From Tessaracoccus massiliensis (lineage in GTDB: Bacteria > Actinomycetota > Actinomycetes > Propionibacteriales > Propionibacteriaceae): a stretch of 64,000 nt of DNA. Positions within the stretch are counted from its first letter, which is position 1. Every line of letters begins with the position of its first letter. Below are positions 49,245 through 57,398 of the stretch, piece after piece. The position numbers were made by a program, and so were the translations under genes. The stretch is taken from positions 338,505 through 402,504 of the forward strand of contig NZ_LN623541.1 of NCBI RefSeq assembly GCF_000826065.2. Direction: 5' to 3'. The notes beneath the pieces were generated by a model. That model did no database searches and had not been told where the DNA came from. It saw nothing but the letters and a program-made list of their open reading frames with translations.

Positions 49245-50884
49245 CGGGCTCCTCCCTCGGGGATCATCTCGATGGCGTGCACCGGGCATTGCTCGTAACA
49301 GGTGGCGCAGCCCGTACATAACTCGTAGTCGAACCGGTAGCGGTTACCCTTGCCCAGCTTGATCACGGCATCTTCGGGGCAGGCGCCGAAGCAGCCGTCG
49401 CACTCGAAGCAGTTGCCGCAACTGAGGCAGCGTTGCGCCTCGAAGTTGGCTTCCTCGTCCGTGAGGCCGGAGACGATCTCGCCGAAGCCCTCCATCCGCT
49501 GCTCGACCTCGGCCTCCTCGTGCTGACGCCGGCCGTGGTCGCCGAAGTACCAGAGGTTCATCTGGTCGATGGTGACGACGGGGTGCTTCAGCGGCGGGAC
49601 CCATTCCTCGTTGTTGAGGTAGGCGTCGATGCGGCGGGCGGCCTTCTTGCCGTGACCGGTGCCGATGGTGACGGTGCGGTCCGACGGCACGGCGTCGCCG
49701 CCGGCGAAGATGCCCGGCACCGCCGTCATGAGGGAGTGGGGGTCGACGTCGACCACGTCGTCGTGGAAACTCATGCCGGGGATGGCGCGCAGGAACTCGG
49801 TGTCAGCACGCTGGCCGAGGGCCAGGATGACCGTGTCTGCGGCGAGCTTCTCGAACCTGCCGGTGCCGCGCGCCTTGCCGTCCTCGTCGATCTCCATGAT
49901 CTCGACGGTGAGGTCCTCGTCGTGCATCTCCTTGATGGTGCGCAGCCAGTTCATCTTCACTCCCTCGGTCTGGGCGCCCTCGAGTTCCTCGGCGTGCGCG
50001 GGCATGTGCTCCTGCGCGCGGCGGTAGACGACCACGGACTCCTCCGCGCCCAGGCGGCGGGCGACGCGGGCGGCGTCCATGGCGGTGTTGCCGCCGCCGT
50101 AGACCGCCACGCGGCGGCCGATGACGGGGCGCTCGCCCGAGGCGACGTCGCGCAGGAAGCTGACGGCGTCGACCACGCGGGAGGCGTCGTTCGAGGGGAT
50201 GTCGACCCGCTTGGAGATGTGAGCGCCGACGGCGACGAACACCGCGTCGAAGCGACCCTCGGCCTGCGTGGCCAGGAGGTCCTTGATCGGGCTGTTCTGC
50301 CGGAACGCGACACCCAGCTCGCGGAGACGGTCGATCTCGGCGTCGAGGACGTCGCGCGGGAGCCGGTACTCGGGGATGCCGTAGCGCATCATGCCACCGG
50401 GCAGGTCGCCCGCATCGAAGATCTCCACCTCGTGCCCGAGCCTGGCCAGGTGGTAGGCGGCCGAGAGCCCGGAGGGGCCCGCACCCACCACCAGCACTCG
50501 GCGGCCGGAGCGACGCCGCGGCTTGGGGAACTGCCAGCCGTTGTCGATGGCGAGGTCACCGAGGTAGCGCTCGACGGAGTGGATGCTCACCGCCGCGTCG
50601 AGGTCCTTGCGGTTACAGGCCGTCTCGCACGGGTGGTAGCAGACGCGGCCGTGGACGGCGGGGAACGGGTTGTCGGCAACCAACTGCCGCCAGGCGGCCT
50701 CGGCCTGCCCTGCCTTGATGAGCCGCAACCACTCCTGGATGTTCTCCCCCGCCGGGCAACCGGCGTTGCAGGGCGGCAACATGTCGAGATAGATGGGGCG
50801 ACGAGAGCGCACCGGCGCCACACGCCCCTGGCTCGCACTCAGATCCGGTTGGACCGTCATATCCCTGCGCTCGGAGGTCATCAT
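49241..50884 (-). CDS. GltD-like NAD(P)H oxidoreductase with 4Fe-4S domain
   Basis: 547 residues. The N-terminal iron-sulfur region has PPCNAGCPAGENIQEWL and CYHPCETACNRKDLDAAVSIHSVER. The first FAD Rossmann fold is VLVVGAGPSGLSAAYHLARLGHEVEIFDAG, the NAD(P) fold VAVYGGGNTAMDAARVARRLGA, and IFAGGDAV closes the FAD site. Two ferredoxin-type clusters end the protein (CLSCGNCFECDGCFGACPEDAV and CTGCATCYEQCPVHAIEM). It resembles the glutamate synthase small subunit, but no gltB is present. Placed first in the PFOR operon, it probably couples ferredoxin with NAD(P)H. The start is ATG 50884 or 50881. Confidence 0.87.
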   Translation of the reverse strand: MMTSERRDMTVQPDLSASQGRVAPVRSRRPIYLDMLPPCNAGCPAGENIQEWLRLIKAGQAEAAWRQLVADNPFPAVHGRVCYHPCETACNRKDLDAAVSIHSVERYLGDLAIDNGWQFPKPRRRSGRRVLVVGAGPSGLSAAYHLARLGHEVEIFDAGDLPGGMMRYGIPEYRLPRDVLDAEIDRLRELGVAFRQNSPIKDLLATQAEGRFDAVFVAVGAHISKRVDIPSNDASRVVDAVSFLRDVASGERPVIGRRVAVYGGGNTAMDAARVARRLGAEESVVVYRRAQEHMPAHAEELEGAQTEGVKMNWLRTIKEMHDEDLTVEIMEIDEDGKARGTGRFEKLAADTVILALGQRADTEFLRAIPGMSFHDDVVDVDPHSLMTAVPGIFAGGDAVPSDRTVTIGTGHGKKAARRIDAYLNNEEWVPPLKHPVVTIDQMNLWYFGDHGRRQHEEAEVEQRMEGFGEIVSGLTDEEANFEAQRCLSCGNCFECDGCFGACPEDAVIKLGKGNRYRFDYELCTGCATCYEQCPVHAIEMIPEGGAR

Positions 50885-50950
50885 CGTCCCTTTCCGTAAC
50901 TACTCGCCATAGTAGGGGGTGGGGGGTATCACCTGCGGGGAGGGGGTGTC

Positions 50951-51016
50951 GCAAAAACGCCGAGCCTGGCAACCACCGTGAGCCGCAAAAACGCCGAGCC
51001 TGGCAACCACCGTGAG
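50951..51016 (+). repeat. Tandem 32-bp direct repeat
   Basis: GCAAAAACGCCGAGCCTGGC followed by AACCACCGTGAG occurs twice with a 2-base spacer (50951-50982, 50985-51016), in the gap between the GltD-like and trxA genes. Confidence 0.85.
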
Positions 51017-51090
51017 CAATTGGATGGGGTCACGGTCGCGACACGCCGTAAAACACAGGTCCTGCGGCCGTGACCCCATCCAATTGCTCA
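51014..51090. repeat. 22-bp perfect inverted repeat with 33-base loop
   Basis: GAGCAATTGGATGGGGTCAC-GG (51014-51035) and its exact complement (51069-51090) flank a loop containing CGCCGTAAAACACAGG. It overlaps the second copy of the direct repeat by three bases. It may be a small mobile remnant or a strong RNA hairpin. Confidence 0.85.
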
Positions 51091-51146
51091 TCGTGGGAGC
51101 GGGCTCGCAGTTCGTGGACAACTCCGACGGCCGACGCAGCACGCGA

Positions 51147-51176
51147 ACGGGCCCCGGGGATCTCCCCGGGGCCCGT
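51147..51176. terminator. Hairpin after trxA
   Basis: ACGGGCCCCGGGGA pairs with TCCCCGGGGCCCGT, 12 bases beyond the trxA stop. The perfect palindrome has no obvious T tract. Confidence 0.72.
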
Positions 51177-51187
51177 CGCGTCAGTGG

Positions 51188-51541
51188 CTACTTCTGCTGC
51201 TCAGCCAGCGCAGCCTCGATATCGAGGTCGCGGATCTGCTCGATGACCGAGTCGAGCTGCTTGCCGCTCAACATGCCGGCCTGGCGGAAGACGAGCTGGC
51301 CGGACTTGAAGCCCATGATGGTGGGGATGGACTGGATCTCGAGGGCCGCGGAGAGATCTCGGGCGTCCTCGGTGTCGACCTTCGCGAACACCACATCGTC
51401 GTACCGGCCGGAGGCCTCGTCGTAGATGGGCGCGAAGCGCTTGCACGGGCCGCACCAATCGGCCCAGAAATCCACCAGGACGATCTCGTTGTCCTTGACG
51501 GTGCTCTCGAAGTTCTCAGCGGTCAGGTCGGTGGTCGCCAT
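51188..51541 (-). CDS. trxA: Thioredoxin
   Basis: 117 residues. LVDFWADWCGPCKRFAPI holds the WCGPC redox centre, and IQSIPTIMGFKSGQLVFRQAG has the conserved cis-proline and glycine. It reduces protein disulfides using thioredoxin reductase. The start is preceded by AGAAAGGGG. The C-terminal extension EAALAEQQK is short. No trxB is adjacent. Confidence 0.92.
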   Translation of the reverse strand: MATTDLTAENFESTVKDNEIVLVDFWADWCGPCKRFAPIYDEASGRYDDVVFAKVDTEDARDLSAALEIQSIPTIMGFKSGQLVFRQAGMLSGKQLDSVIEQIRDLDIEAALAEQQK

Positions 51542-51675
51542 GGGAGACCCCTTTCTCGTGTTGTCTCACGGTAAACGCGTTGTACCTACGGGTTATTCCG
51601 CCTGTCACTTCCGACCCTACCCCGGCTTGCGCCGCGACGGCCCACGCTTCCGCGGCCCGGGGCCACCAGCGGGGT

Positions 51676-52428
51676 CTATTTGATGGCGATGATCCGACGC
51701 ATCGGCAGCGGCAGCTTCACCGGGCCCATCTGCAGGCGTTGGGCCAGGAAGTCGAGCGTGGCGGCGGTGCGTGCCGCGTCGACGGGGGCGCGCAGGCCGG
51801 CGAGGAAGTCCTCGGCGTCCTTCTCGTCAGCCAGCTCGTAGTAGTACTTGGCCCGCTTGTCCTCGGCCAGGGTGAGGCCCACCTCGCCGAGCGCGCGCTT
51901 GGCCTTGAACTCGGTCACGCCCGGAAGGTGCGGCGACGTGCGCAGGTGACCACCGAGCCGGCTGACGATCCTCAGGTCCTCGATGTTGGCCGGCCGCAGC
52001 GACGGCGTGAGCGCAGCGAACACGCCCCCGGGGCGCAACACGCGTGCGGCCTCGGCGAGGAAGCGCGGGCGGTCAGCGACCACAGAGATACCCAGCGAGG
52101 TCACCACCGCGTCGAAACTGCCGTCGGCGAACGGCAGATACGATGCGTGGCCCTGCACGAACGGCTCACGGCCGCGTCGCTGGCCCTCGCGTAGCTCTGC
52201 CTCGGAGCGGTCGAGGCCGACGACGAGGCGCCCGGGCTTCTGCAGCCGCTCCACCATGGCACCGGCGCCACACGCGAGGTCGAGCACCGTCGCGGCAGAG
52301 GCGGACACAGCCCTGGCCAACCATTCGTACGGGGTGCGGTCTCCGCCATAAGCGCGGGAGAGCACCTTCTCCATGGCGCCGGGCTGGCGGCCCCCGAACC
52401 ACTTCAGCACGCCGTCGACGTCACTCAT
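51676..52428 (-). CDS. SAM-dependent methyltransferase (class I)
   Basis: 250 residues. VLDLACGAGAMVERL is motif I, VVGLDRSEAEL the end of strand 2, PFADGSFDAVVTSLGISVV motif IV, and AARVLRPGGVFAALTPS motif VI of a UbiE/Methyltransf_11 fold. The C-terminal half is specific to this subgroup (YYYELADEKDAEDFLAGLRAP). Substrate unknown. Its start overlaps the dtxR stop by eight bases, so it is co-transcribed with the iron regulator. Confidence 0.85.
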   Translation of the reverse strand: MSDVDGVLKWFGGRQPGAMEKVLSRAYGGDRTPYEWLARAVSASAATVLDLACGAGAMVERLQKPGRLVVGLDRSEAELREGQRRGREPFVQGHASYLPFADGSFDAVVTSLGISVVADRPRFLAEAARVLRPGGVFAALTPSLRPANIEDLRIVSRLGGHLRTSPHLPGVTEFKAKRALGEVGLTLAEDKRAKYYYELADEKDAEDFLAGLRAPVDAARTAATLDFLAQRLQMGPVKLPLPMRRIIAIK

Positions 52429-53110
52429 CAGGGCTCACAAAGATCAGTTCGGCGGCGGCAGGGGGCACATCGACGACGCGGTCGCCCAACGTGATGCGCA
52501 CCACGCCTCCGATGCGGACGGCCTCGAACGACGTGGCGACATCGAAGCCGGCCAGCGCCAGTTCGCCGATCATCTCGGCATCGGCCTGGAGATTCTCGCT
52601 CATCCGCTGCAGGCAGAACCGCCGGGGTTCCTCCGAGACCAGATCGGTGAGCGGATCCGCGCCGTCGCGGAAGGGGGTGTGGTCGATGTCGACGCCCAAC
52701 TCGCGCAACCCGGGGATGGGGTTGCCGTAGGGCGAGCGGGTGGGCGAATCGAGGATCTCCACGAGGCGCTTCTCCACATCGAGGGAAATGACGTGCTCCC
52801 AGCGGCAGGCCTCGTCGTGCACCTTCTCCCACTCCAGGCCGATCACCTCAGTGAGCAGGCACTCGGCGAGCCGGTGCTTGCGCATCACCTCACGGGCCAG
52901 CTTGGCCCCGGTGCGGGTGAGCTTGATCGTGCGGTCCTCCTCAACGACGAGCAGCCCGTCGCGTTCCATCCGCGCCACCGTCTGCGACACCGTGGGGCCG
53001 GACTGGTGCAGGCGCTCGGCGATCCGGGCCCGAAGCGGTTGGACGCCCTCTTCGAGGAGTTCGTAGACCGTGCGGAGATACATCTCCGTGGTGTCGATCA
53101 GGTCGCTCAA
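52421..53110 (-). CDS. ideR: DtxR/IdeR-family iron-dependent repressor
   Basis: 229 residues. I place the start at TTG 53110: AAGGAGG lies eight bases before it, and the product then begins SDLIDTTEMYLRTVYEL like DtxR. A GTG at 53119 would overlap the ribosome site. The winged HTH is ARIAERLHQSGPTVSQTVARMERDGLL. All DtxR metal ligands are present: M10, H79, E83 and the HDEACRWEH set (H98, C102, E105, H106 by DtxR numbering). A C-terminal SH3-like domain follows (GGVVRITLGDRVVDVP). It should repress iron-uptake genes when Fe2+ is bound. Confidence 0.9.
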   Translation of the reverse strand: MSDLIDTTEMYLRTVYELLEEGVQPLRARIAERLHQSGPTVSQTVARMERDGLLVVEEDRTIKLTRTGAKLAREVMRKHRLAECLLTEVIGLEWEKVHDEACRWEHVISLDVEKRLVEILDSPTRSPYGNPIPGLRELGVDIDHTPFRDGADPLTDLVSEEPRRFCLQRMSENLQADAEMIGELALAGFDVATSFEAVRIGGVVRITLGDRVVDVPPAAAELIFVSPDE

Positions 53111-53194
53111 TGCGGCCACCTCCTTCGCGGCTCATCCTATCCCGCACGCTGGGTCGGTGGCCCGCGAACGTCGCGACCCTGCAGCGAACCAGTC

Positions 53195-54319
53195 TCAGGG
53201 GGCGACGACCCACTCGCCGCGGCGCAGGACGCCGTGAAGCACGCCGGCGTCGTCGACCAGGCAGACGTCGGCGAACTTGCCGGGCGCGAGTTCGCCGACG
53301 TCGGGGATACCGTGCCACTTCGCCGGCGTGGTGGCCGACATCAGGGCGGCGTCGGGGATGGAGACGCCCACCTCCTGGACGACGAACTCGAAGGCGCGGG
53401 CCATGGTGAGGGTGGAGCCGGCGATGGCGCCCTGGCTGCCGTCGGTGGTGACGAGGCGGGCGGTGCCGTCCTTGACCTCCACCTTGAGTTCACCCAGGAG
53501 GTACTCGCCGTCGCCGATGCCGGTGGCACTCATCGCGTCGGTCACCAGCGCGACGCGCCCCGGCCCGGCTGCGTCGATCGACATGGCCGCGATCACCGGG
53601 GCGTGGTGGATGCCGTCGCAGATCAGTTCCACCATCACGCGCTCGTCGGACAGGAGCACGGGCACGGGGCCGGGCTCGCGGTGGTGGATGGAGCGCATGG
53701 CGGAGAACAGGTGGGTGGCGATGTCGGCGCCCCACCCGATGGACTGCGCGGTGACCACATCGTCGGCGTTGGAGTGGCCGAAGGCGACGTGCACGCCCGC
53801 CTCGACGAAGCGGCGCGTGGCCTCCTCGGAGTGGGCACGCTCCACCGCCATGGTGATCATCTTCAACGCGGGGCCGCCAGCCTCGATGAGTCGCTCGACG
53901 AACTCGGGCTCAGGGTCGCAGAGCAGCGACGGGTCGTGGGCGCCCTTCTTCTCCTCCGCCAGGAACGGGCCCTCGAGGTGGATGCCGGCGATCTCGCCGT
54001 CCTCGTACAGGCCGCGCAGCACCGCCTCCTGCTCCTCGAGCTTCTCGATGGGCTCGGTCACCGTCGAGGCGATGATCGTGGTGGTGCCCTGCGTGCGGTG
54101 GTAGTTGATGGCCTTGATGTTGGCCTCACGGTCCGGGTTGCCGAACGCGACGCCCACCGCGCCGTGGCAGTGCGTGTCGACGAACCCGGGCACCGCCCAC
54201 AGCGTGCCCTCTCCCCCGCCGCCGGGCTCGATGGAGACGATGCGGTCACCGTCGACGGTGACCACGGCGTCGTCGATGACGCCGTTGGGAGTAACTGCGT
54301 GGGCAACCTTGATCTGCAT
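53195..54319 (-). CDS. nagA: N-acetylglucosamine-6-phosphate deacetylase
   Basis: 374 residues from the ATG at 54319 (a second ATG at 54331 is possible). The amidohydrolase barrel shows FVDTHCHGAVG (metal ligands), GIHLEGPFLAEEKKGAHDP (family signature with Glu), HLFSAMRSIHHREPG, CDGIHHAP and VTDAMSATG with the catalytic Asp. Ends with a small composite domain (LAPGKFADVCLVDDAG). It removes acetate from GlcNAc-6-P in amino-sugar use or wall recycling. No nagB nearby; divergent from serC. Confidence 0.9.
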   Translation of the reverse strand: MQIKVAHAVTPNGVIDDAVVTVDGDRIVSIEPGGGGEGTLWAVPGFVDTHCHGAVGVAFGNPDREANIKAINYHRTQGTTTIIASTVTEPIEKLEEQEAVLRGLYEDGEIAGIHLEGPFLAEEKKGAHDPSLLCDPEPEFVERLIEAGGPALKMITMAVERAHSEEATRRFVEAGVHVAFGHSNADDVVTAQSIGWGADIATHLFSAMRSIHHREPGPVPVLLSDERVMVELICDGIHHAPVIAAMSIDAAGPGRVALVTDAMSATGIGDGEYLLGELKVEVKDGTARLVTTDGSQGAIAGSTLTMARAFEFVVQEVGVSIPDAALMSATTPAKWHGIPDVGELAPGKFADVCLVDDAGVLHGVLRRGEWVVAP

Positions 54320-54403
54320 GCCCCCATCCAATCACCACCTCGCCCGGGGCTCGACGGTGAACCCCCAAACGCGCAGCGTGGCTGAAGTGAGAAGATGGCC
54401 CCC

Positions 54404-55504
54404 ATGGTGAGGATCCCTGACGACATGCTCCCCGGCGACGGCCGGTTCGGTTCCGGCCCGGCGAAGGTGCGCCCGGAGGCGCTCGACTACCTCGCGATGC
54501 GCTCAGACCTGATGGGCACCTCCCACCGGCAGGCCCCGGTACGTGATCTGGTGGCCACGGTGCAGCGGTCGCTGGCCGAGCTGTACCGCATCCCGGACGG
54601 GTACGAGGTGGTGCTGGGCAACGGCGGCGCCTCCCTGTTCTGGGACATGGCGGTGTTCTCACTGATCGAGCAGCGCTCCGCACACGGCGTGTTCGGCGAG
54701 TTCTCCCGCAAGTTCTCCCGCGCCGCAGCCCGCGCACCGCACCTGGCTGACCCGATGCTGTTCGAGGCGGAGGCCGGCGGGATCGCACTGCCACACTGCG
54801 CGGATGCCGACGTGCACGCCTGGGCGCAGAACGAGACCTCCACCGGGGCGACGGCCCCCGTCGAGCGGCGCGGCGGCGACGGATCGCTGGTGCTGATCGA
54901 CGCCACCTCGGCCGCCGGTGGCATCGACGCCGACATCGCCGAGACGGACGTGTACTACTTCGCCCCCCAGAAGAACTTCTCCTCCGACGGCGGGCTGTGG
55001 CTGGCGTTCGCCTCGCCGGCCGCCATCGAGCGGGCCGAGCGGATCAAGGCGCAGGGCCGCTACCTCCCGGAGATCCTCGACTTCAGCGTGGCGGTGGCCA
55101 ACTCCCGCAAGAACCAGACGCTCAACACGCCCGGGCTGGCCACCCTCATCCTGCTGGAGGATCAGCTGGGCTGGATGCTGGAACTCGGCGGGATGGACGA
55201 GGTGGCCGCGCGTTGCCGTCGTTCCACGCAGACGCTGTACGACTGGGCGGAGAACCGCAGCTTCGCGTCGCCCTTCGTGCCGGATCCTGCGCACCGCTCC
55301 CCGGTGGTGGCCACCATCGACCTCGACGACAGCGTCGATGCCAAGCAGCTCATCGCGACGCTGCGCCGCAACGGGATCGTCGACGTCGACCCGTACCGCG
55401 CGCTGAACCGCAACCAGTTGCGGGTGGGGTGCTACGCCTCCGTCGATCCGGAGGACGTGGAGGCGCTGACGCAGTGCCTCGATTACGTGATCGAGCGGCT
55501 CTGA
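54404..55504 (+). CDS. serC: Phosphoserine aminotransferase
   Basis: 366 residues from the ATG at 54404, nine bases after GAGAAG; an ATG at 54395 sits directly on that site. RFGSGPAKVRPEAL and MGTSHRQAPVRDLVATVQRSL are SerC substrate motifs. LGNGGASLFWDMAVFSL binds the phosphate, and VYYFAPQKNFSSDGGLW contains the PLP lysine. It belongs to the actinobacterial SerC subgroup. Makes phosphoserine from phosphohydroxypyruvate in serine synthesis. Confidence 0.92.
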   Translation: MVRIPDDMLPGDGRFGSGPAKVRPEALDYLAMRSDLMGTSHRQAPVRDLVATVQRSLAELYRIPDGYEVVLGNGGASLFWDMAVFSLIEQRSAHGVFGEFSRKFSRAAARAPHLADPMLFEAEAGGIALPHCADADVHAWAQNETSTGATAPVERRGGDGSLVLIDATSAAGGIDADIAETDVYYFAPQKNFSSDGGLWLAFASPAAIERAERIKAQGRYLPEILDFSVAVANSRKNQTLNTPGLATLILLEDQLGWMLELGGMDEVAARCRRSTQTLYDWAENRSFASPFVPDPAHRSPVVATIDLDDSVDAKQLIATLRRNGIVDVDPYRALNRNQLRVGCYASVDPEDVEALTQCLDYVIERL

Positions 55505-55507
55505 GGT

Positions 55508-56464
55508 TCAGGTGCGCCAGAGGTAGGTGACGACCCCCGCGGCCACGGCCACCGCGCCCGCCAGGACGAGGGCCGTGATGGTTCCGGCGCGGGCGGGGCC
55601 CTGCTCCTCGGCGGGCCTGGCCTCGGCCGTCTCGGTGGGCGTCACCGTCGGTTCGGTGGGCGTCGGCGTGGGCGTGGCCACCGCCTCGGGAGCGACGGTG
55701 GTGGTCACGTCGGCGCCGGGTACCTTCGCCGTGCGGACTGCTGTGTTGCCGCCGACGAACAACTGATCATCCGCCCCGAGCGCGAGGGATTCCCCTTCCG
55801 GGGCGCCGACGAGGGTGTCGGTGACCAGAGGCTCCCAGGCCAGCGCGTCGATGTACTCGATGCCGGTGGCGGTGCGCAGCGCCATGGTGGAGCCGTCGCT
55901 GAGGAACACCCCGTCGGTGACGCCGGCCGGGGCGTCGTAGACCCGCACGAGGGTGTTCATCCGGTCGCGGGTGGCTTCGCCCCTGACGCGGTAGACGCCG
56001 GGGTTCTCGTCCGCCGTGACGATGTAGATGTTGCCGCGGCCCGAGATGAGCATGGCCTTGGCGTCGTGCGGGCCGTCCTCGTACTGGAAGTCGTAGGCGT
56101 GGTAGGTGCTGCGCTCGCCCTCCGTTGAGCCGAGCCGGTAGACGACGATGAATTCACGCTGGGCGGGGGTGTCGCCGATGTCGCCCACCCAGAGGCGGCC
56201 TCCGTACCAGGCCAGCGCCTGCACCGAGACCATGTCGGCCCCGAGGGTGACTTCCTTGGAGCCGTCCGCGTTGACGAACTGGCCGTCGTCCGCTGCCGGC
56301 CCTGCGAGCCAGAGTTCCTCGTTGCCGGGATCGAAGGCCATCCCGACGGCGGGCGTGGCCGTCTCGGGGACGGGGATCTCCTCGGCCAACGCGGGAAGCA
56401 CGGCCGTGGCGAGGGCCAGGCCGCCAGCCAGCGCAGTAGCGGCGCTTCGGGAGAGGAGCTTCAT
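55508..56464 (-). CDS. Secreted, membrane-anchored protein with propeller-like repeats
   Basis: 318 residues. A signal peptide (LLSRSAATALAGGLALATAVLPALAE) precedes a strand-rich ectodomain with repeating units such as VGMAFDPGNEELWLAGPA, VQALAWYGGRLWVGDIGD, AKAMLISGRGNIYIVTADEN and LALGADDQLFVGGNT, suggesting a beta-propeller. A Thr/Pro linker and a C-terminal membrane helix (ITALVLAGAVAVAAGVVTYL) anchor it. Homologous single-membrane propellers in actinobacteria have no assigned function. Start at ATG 56464; an in-frame start 15 bases upstream is possible. Confidence 0.75.
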   Translation of the reverse strand: MKLLSRSAATALAGGLALATAVLPALAEEIPVPETATPAVGMAFDPGNEELWLAGPAADDGQFVNADGSKEVTLGADMVSVQALAWYGGRLWVGDIGDTPAQREFIVVYRLGSTEGERSTYHAYDFQYEDGPHDAKAMLISGRGNIYIVTADENPGVYRVRGEATRDRMNTLVRVYDAPAGVTDGVFLSDGSTMALRTATGIEYIDALAWEPLVTDTLVGAPEGESLALGADDQLFVGGNTAVRTAKVPGADVTTTVAPEAVATPTPTPTEPTVTPTETAEARPAEEQGPARAGTITALVLAGAVAVAAGVVTYLWRT

Positions 56465-56495
56465 GAGGAACCCCAGCATAGGGCGTTGCGCAGCG

Positions 56496-56591
56496 TCACG
56501 GTTGACCGCCCCAGATGGCGCTGGCGACGGCCAGCAGCACGAGGGCCAGCAGGACCCCCGTGACGATCAGGCGACGACTTTTCGGATTCAC
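56496..56591 (-). CDS. Small single-pass membrane protein (31 residues)
   Basis: The frame reads MNPKSRRLIVTGVLLALVLLAVASAIWGGQP from GTG (written as N-terminus RRLIVTG, helix LLALVLLAVASAIW, stop TGA). A basic head followed by one membrane helix is a frequent type of very small actinobacterial protein. It lies between the secreted propeller gene and the divergent gene at 56626. Start-codon context is weak, so this is tentative. Confidence 0.45.
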   Translation of the reverse strand: MNPKSRRLIVTGVLLALVLLAVASAIWGGQP

Positions 56592-56625
56592 TGCGTCGAT
56601 ATTACGCGCAGGCTACCGTGGATCC

Positions 56626-57240
56626 ATGCAGCGGCTCGTTGTCTACGCCATCTCCATCGATGACGTGCGCGACATCTTCCGGGCGCCTGAGCCTCTCGCC
56701 GAGCGCCTGCGTGCCGTTGCGGCCGAACGCTTCGCCGAGCCCAAGCCGCCCCGACGCAGCTGGTTCGGTCCCCTGATGCGCCGTGATCCAGCCACAGAGG
56801 TTGACCCGTCGAGGCCGCTGCGCACCGATGTCGACGCCCTGCTCACCGGCGCCTACATCGGCCCGGACCGCACCACCCAGGGGTGGCGGATCCTGCACGC
56901 CTGGATGGAGGAGCTGTCCGCCGCGCACCGCAGCATCGCCTGGGATGCCGAGGCGTTCGACCGCATTGAGTGGGACCTGGCCAAGTGCGGCCTCAACAGC
57001 GACTACTCGCTTCGCTCCCTGGCCGACCGGCAGTTGGGTTCCCCTCTTCGCCCGCTGCCCGGCCAGGTGGTGGGCTACGCCAAGCGGATCCACGCCCTCG
57101 AGGCCCTCGGCGAGTACCGGCGGGTCTTGGCGAACCCGGAGTGCCAGCCCGAGTCGCACGGCTGGCTCGAGCCCATCGTCGAGGTACTTGAGGCCGTCGC
57201 GGCTGGGGACGGCCTCGACGTCGCCGTGGTCGGCGACTGA
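56626..57240 (+). CDS. Hypothetical protein (actinobacterial, DUF-type)
   Basis: 204 residues: an initial VVYAISIDDVRDIFRAPEPL, a basic segment KPPRRSWFGPLMRRDP, and a helical C-terminal half (WRILHAWMEELSAAHRSIAW, LRSLADRQLGSPLRPLPGQVVGYAKRIHALEALGEYRRV in part). The plan resembles the DUF7691-like proteins, but I cannot confirm. Probably cytoplasmic. Nothing in the surroundings points to a role. Confidence 0.55.
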   Translation: MQRLVVYAISIDDVRDIFRAPEPLAERLRAVAAERFAEPKPPRRSWFGPLMRRDPATEVDPSRPLRTDVDALLTGAYIGPDRTTQGWRILHAWMEELSAAHRSIAWDAEAFDRIEWDLAKCGLNSDYSLRSLADRQLGSPLRPLPGQVVGYAKRIHALEALGEYRRVLANPECQPESHGWLEPIVEVLEAVAAGDGLDVAVVGD

Positions 57241-57317
57241 CGCAAGGATAACCGTCTTCTGCATGGGCGGCTCCAGGCCCCCATCGGAGACAGCGACAAC
57301 CACCTGTGGCACAAGTG

Positions 57318-57398
57318 TCAGACACGCTTCAAAGGTTTCGACACTGCTTGCTGCGCTCGCAGGCTCAACCAGCGAGGAGCGATCGGCTCAACCAGCGA
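57318..57398. repeat. Dispersed GGCTCAACCAGCGA repeat
   Basis: CAAAGGTTTCGACACTGCTT and GCTGCGCTCGCAGGCTCAAC-CAGCGA, with GGCTCAACCAGCGA repeated at 57384-57397. The inverse form occurs near 33150-33190 (CTGGTTGAGCC ... GTGTCGAAACC). Confidence 0.6.

Noticed and set aside
50951..51016. CRISPR-like direct repeats
   Set aside because: Only two copies with a 2-base spacer and no cas genes.
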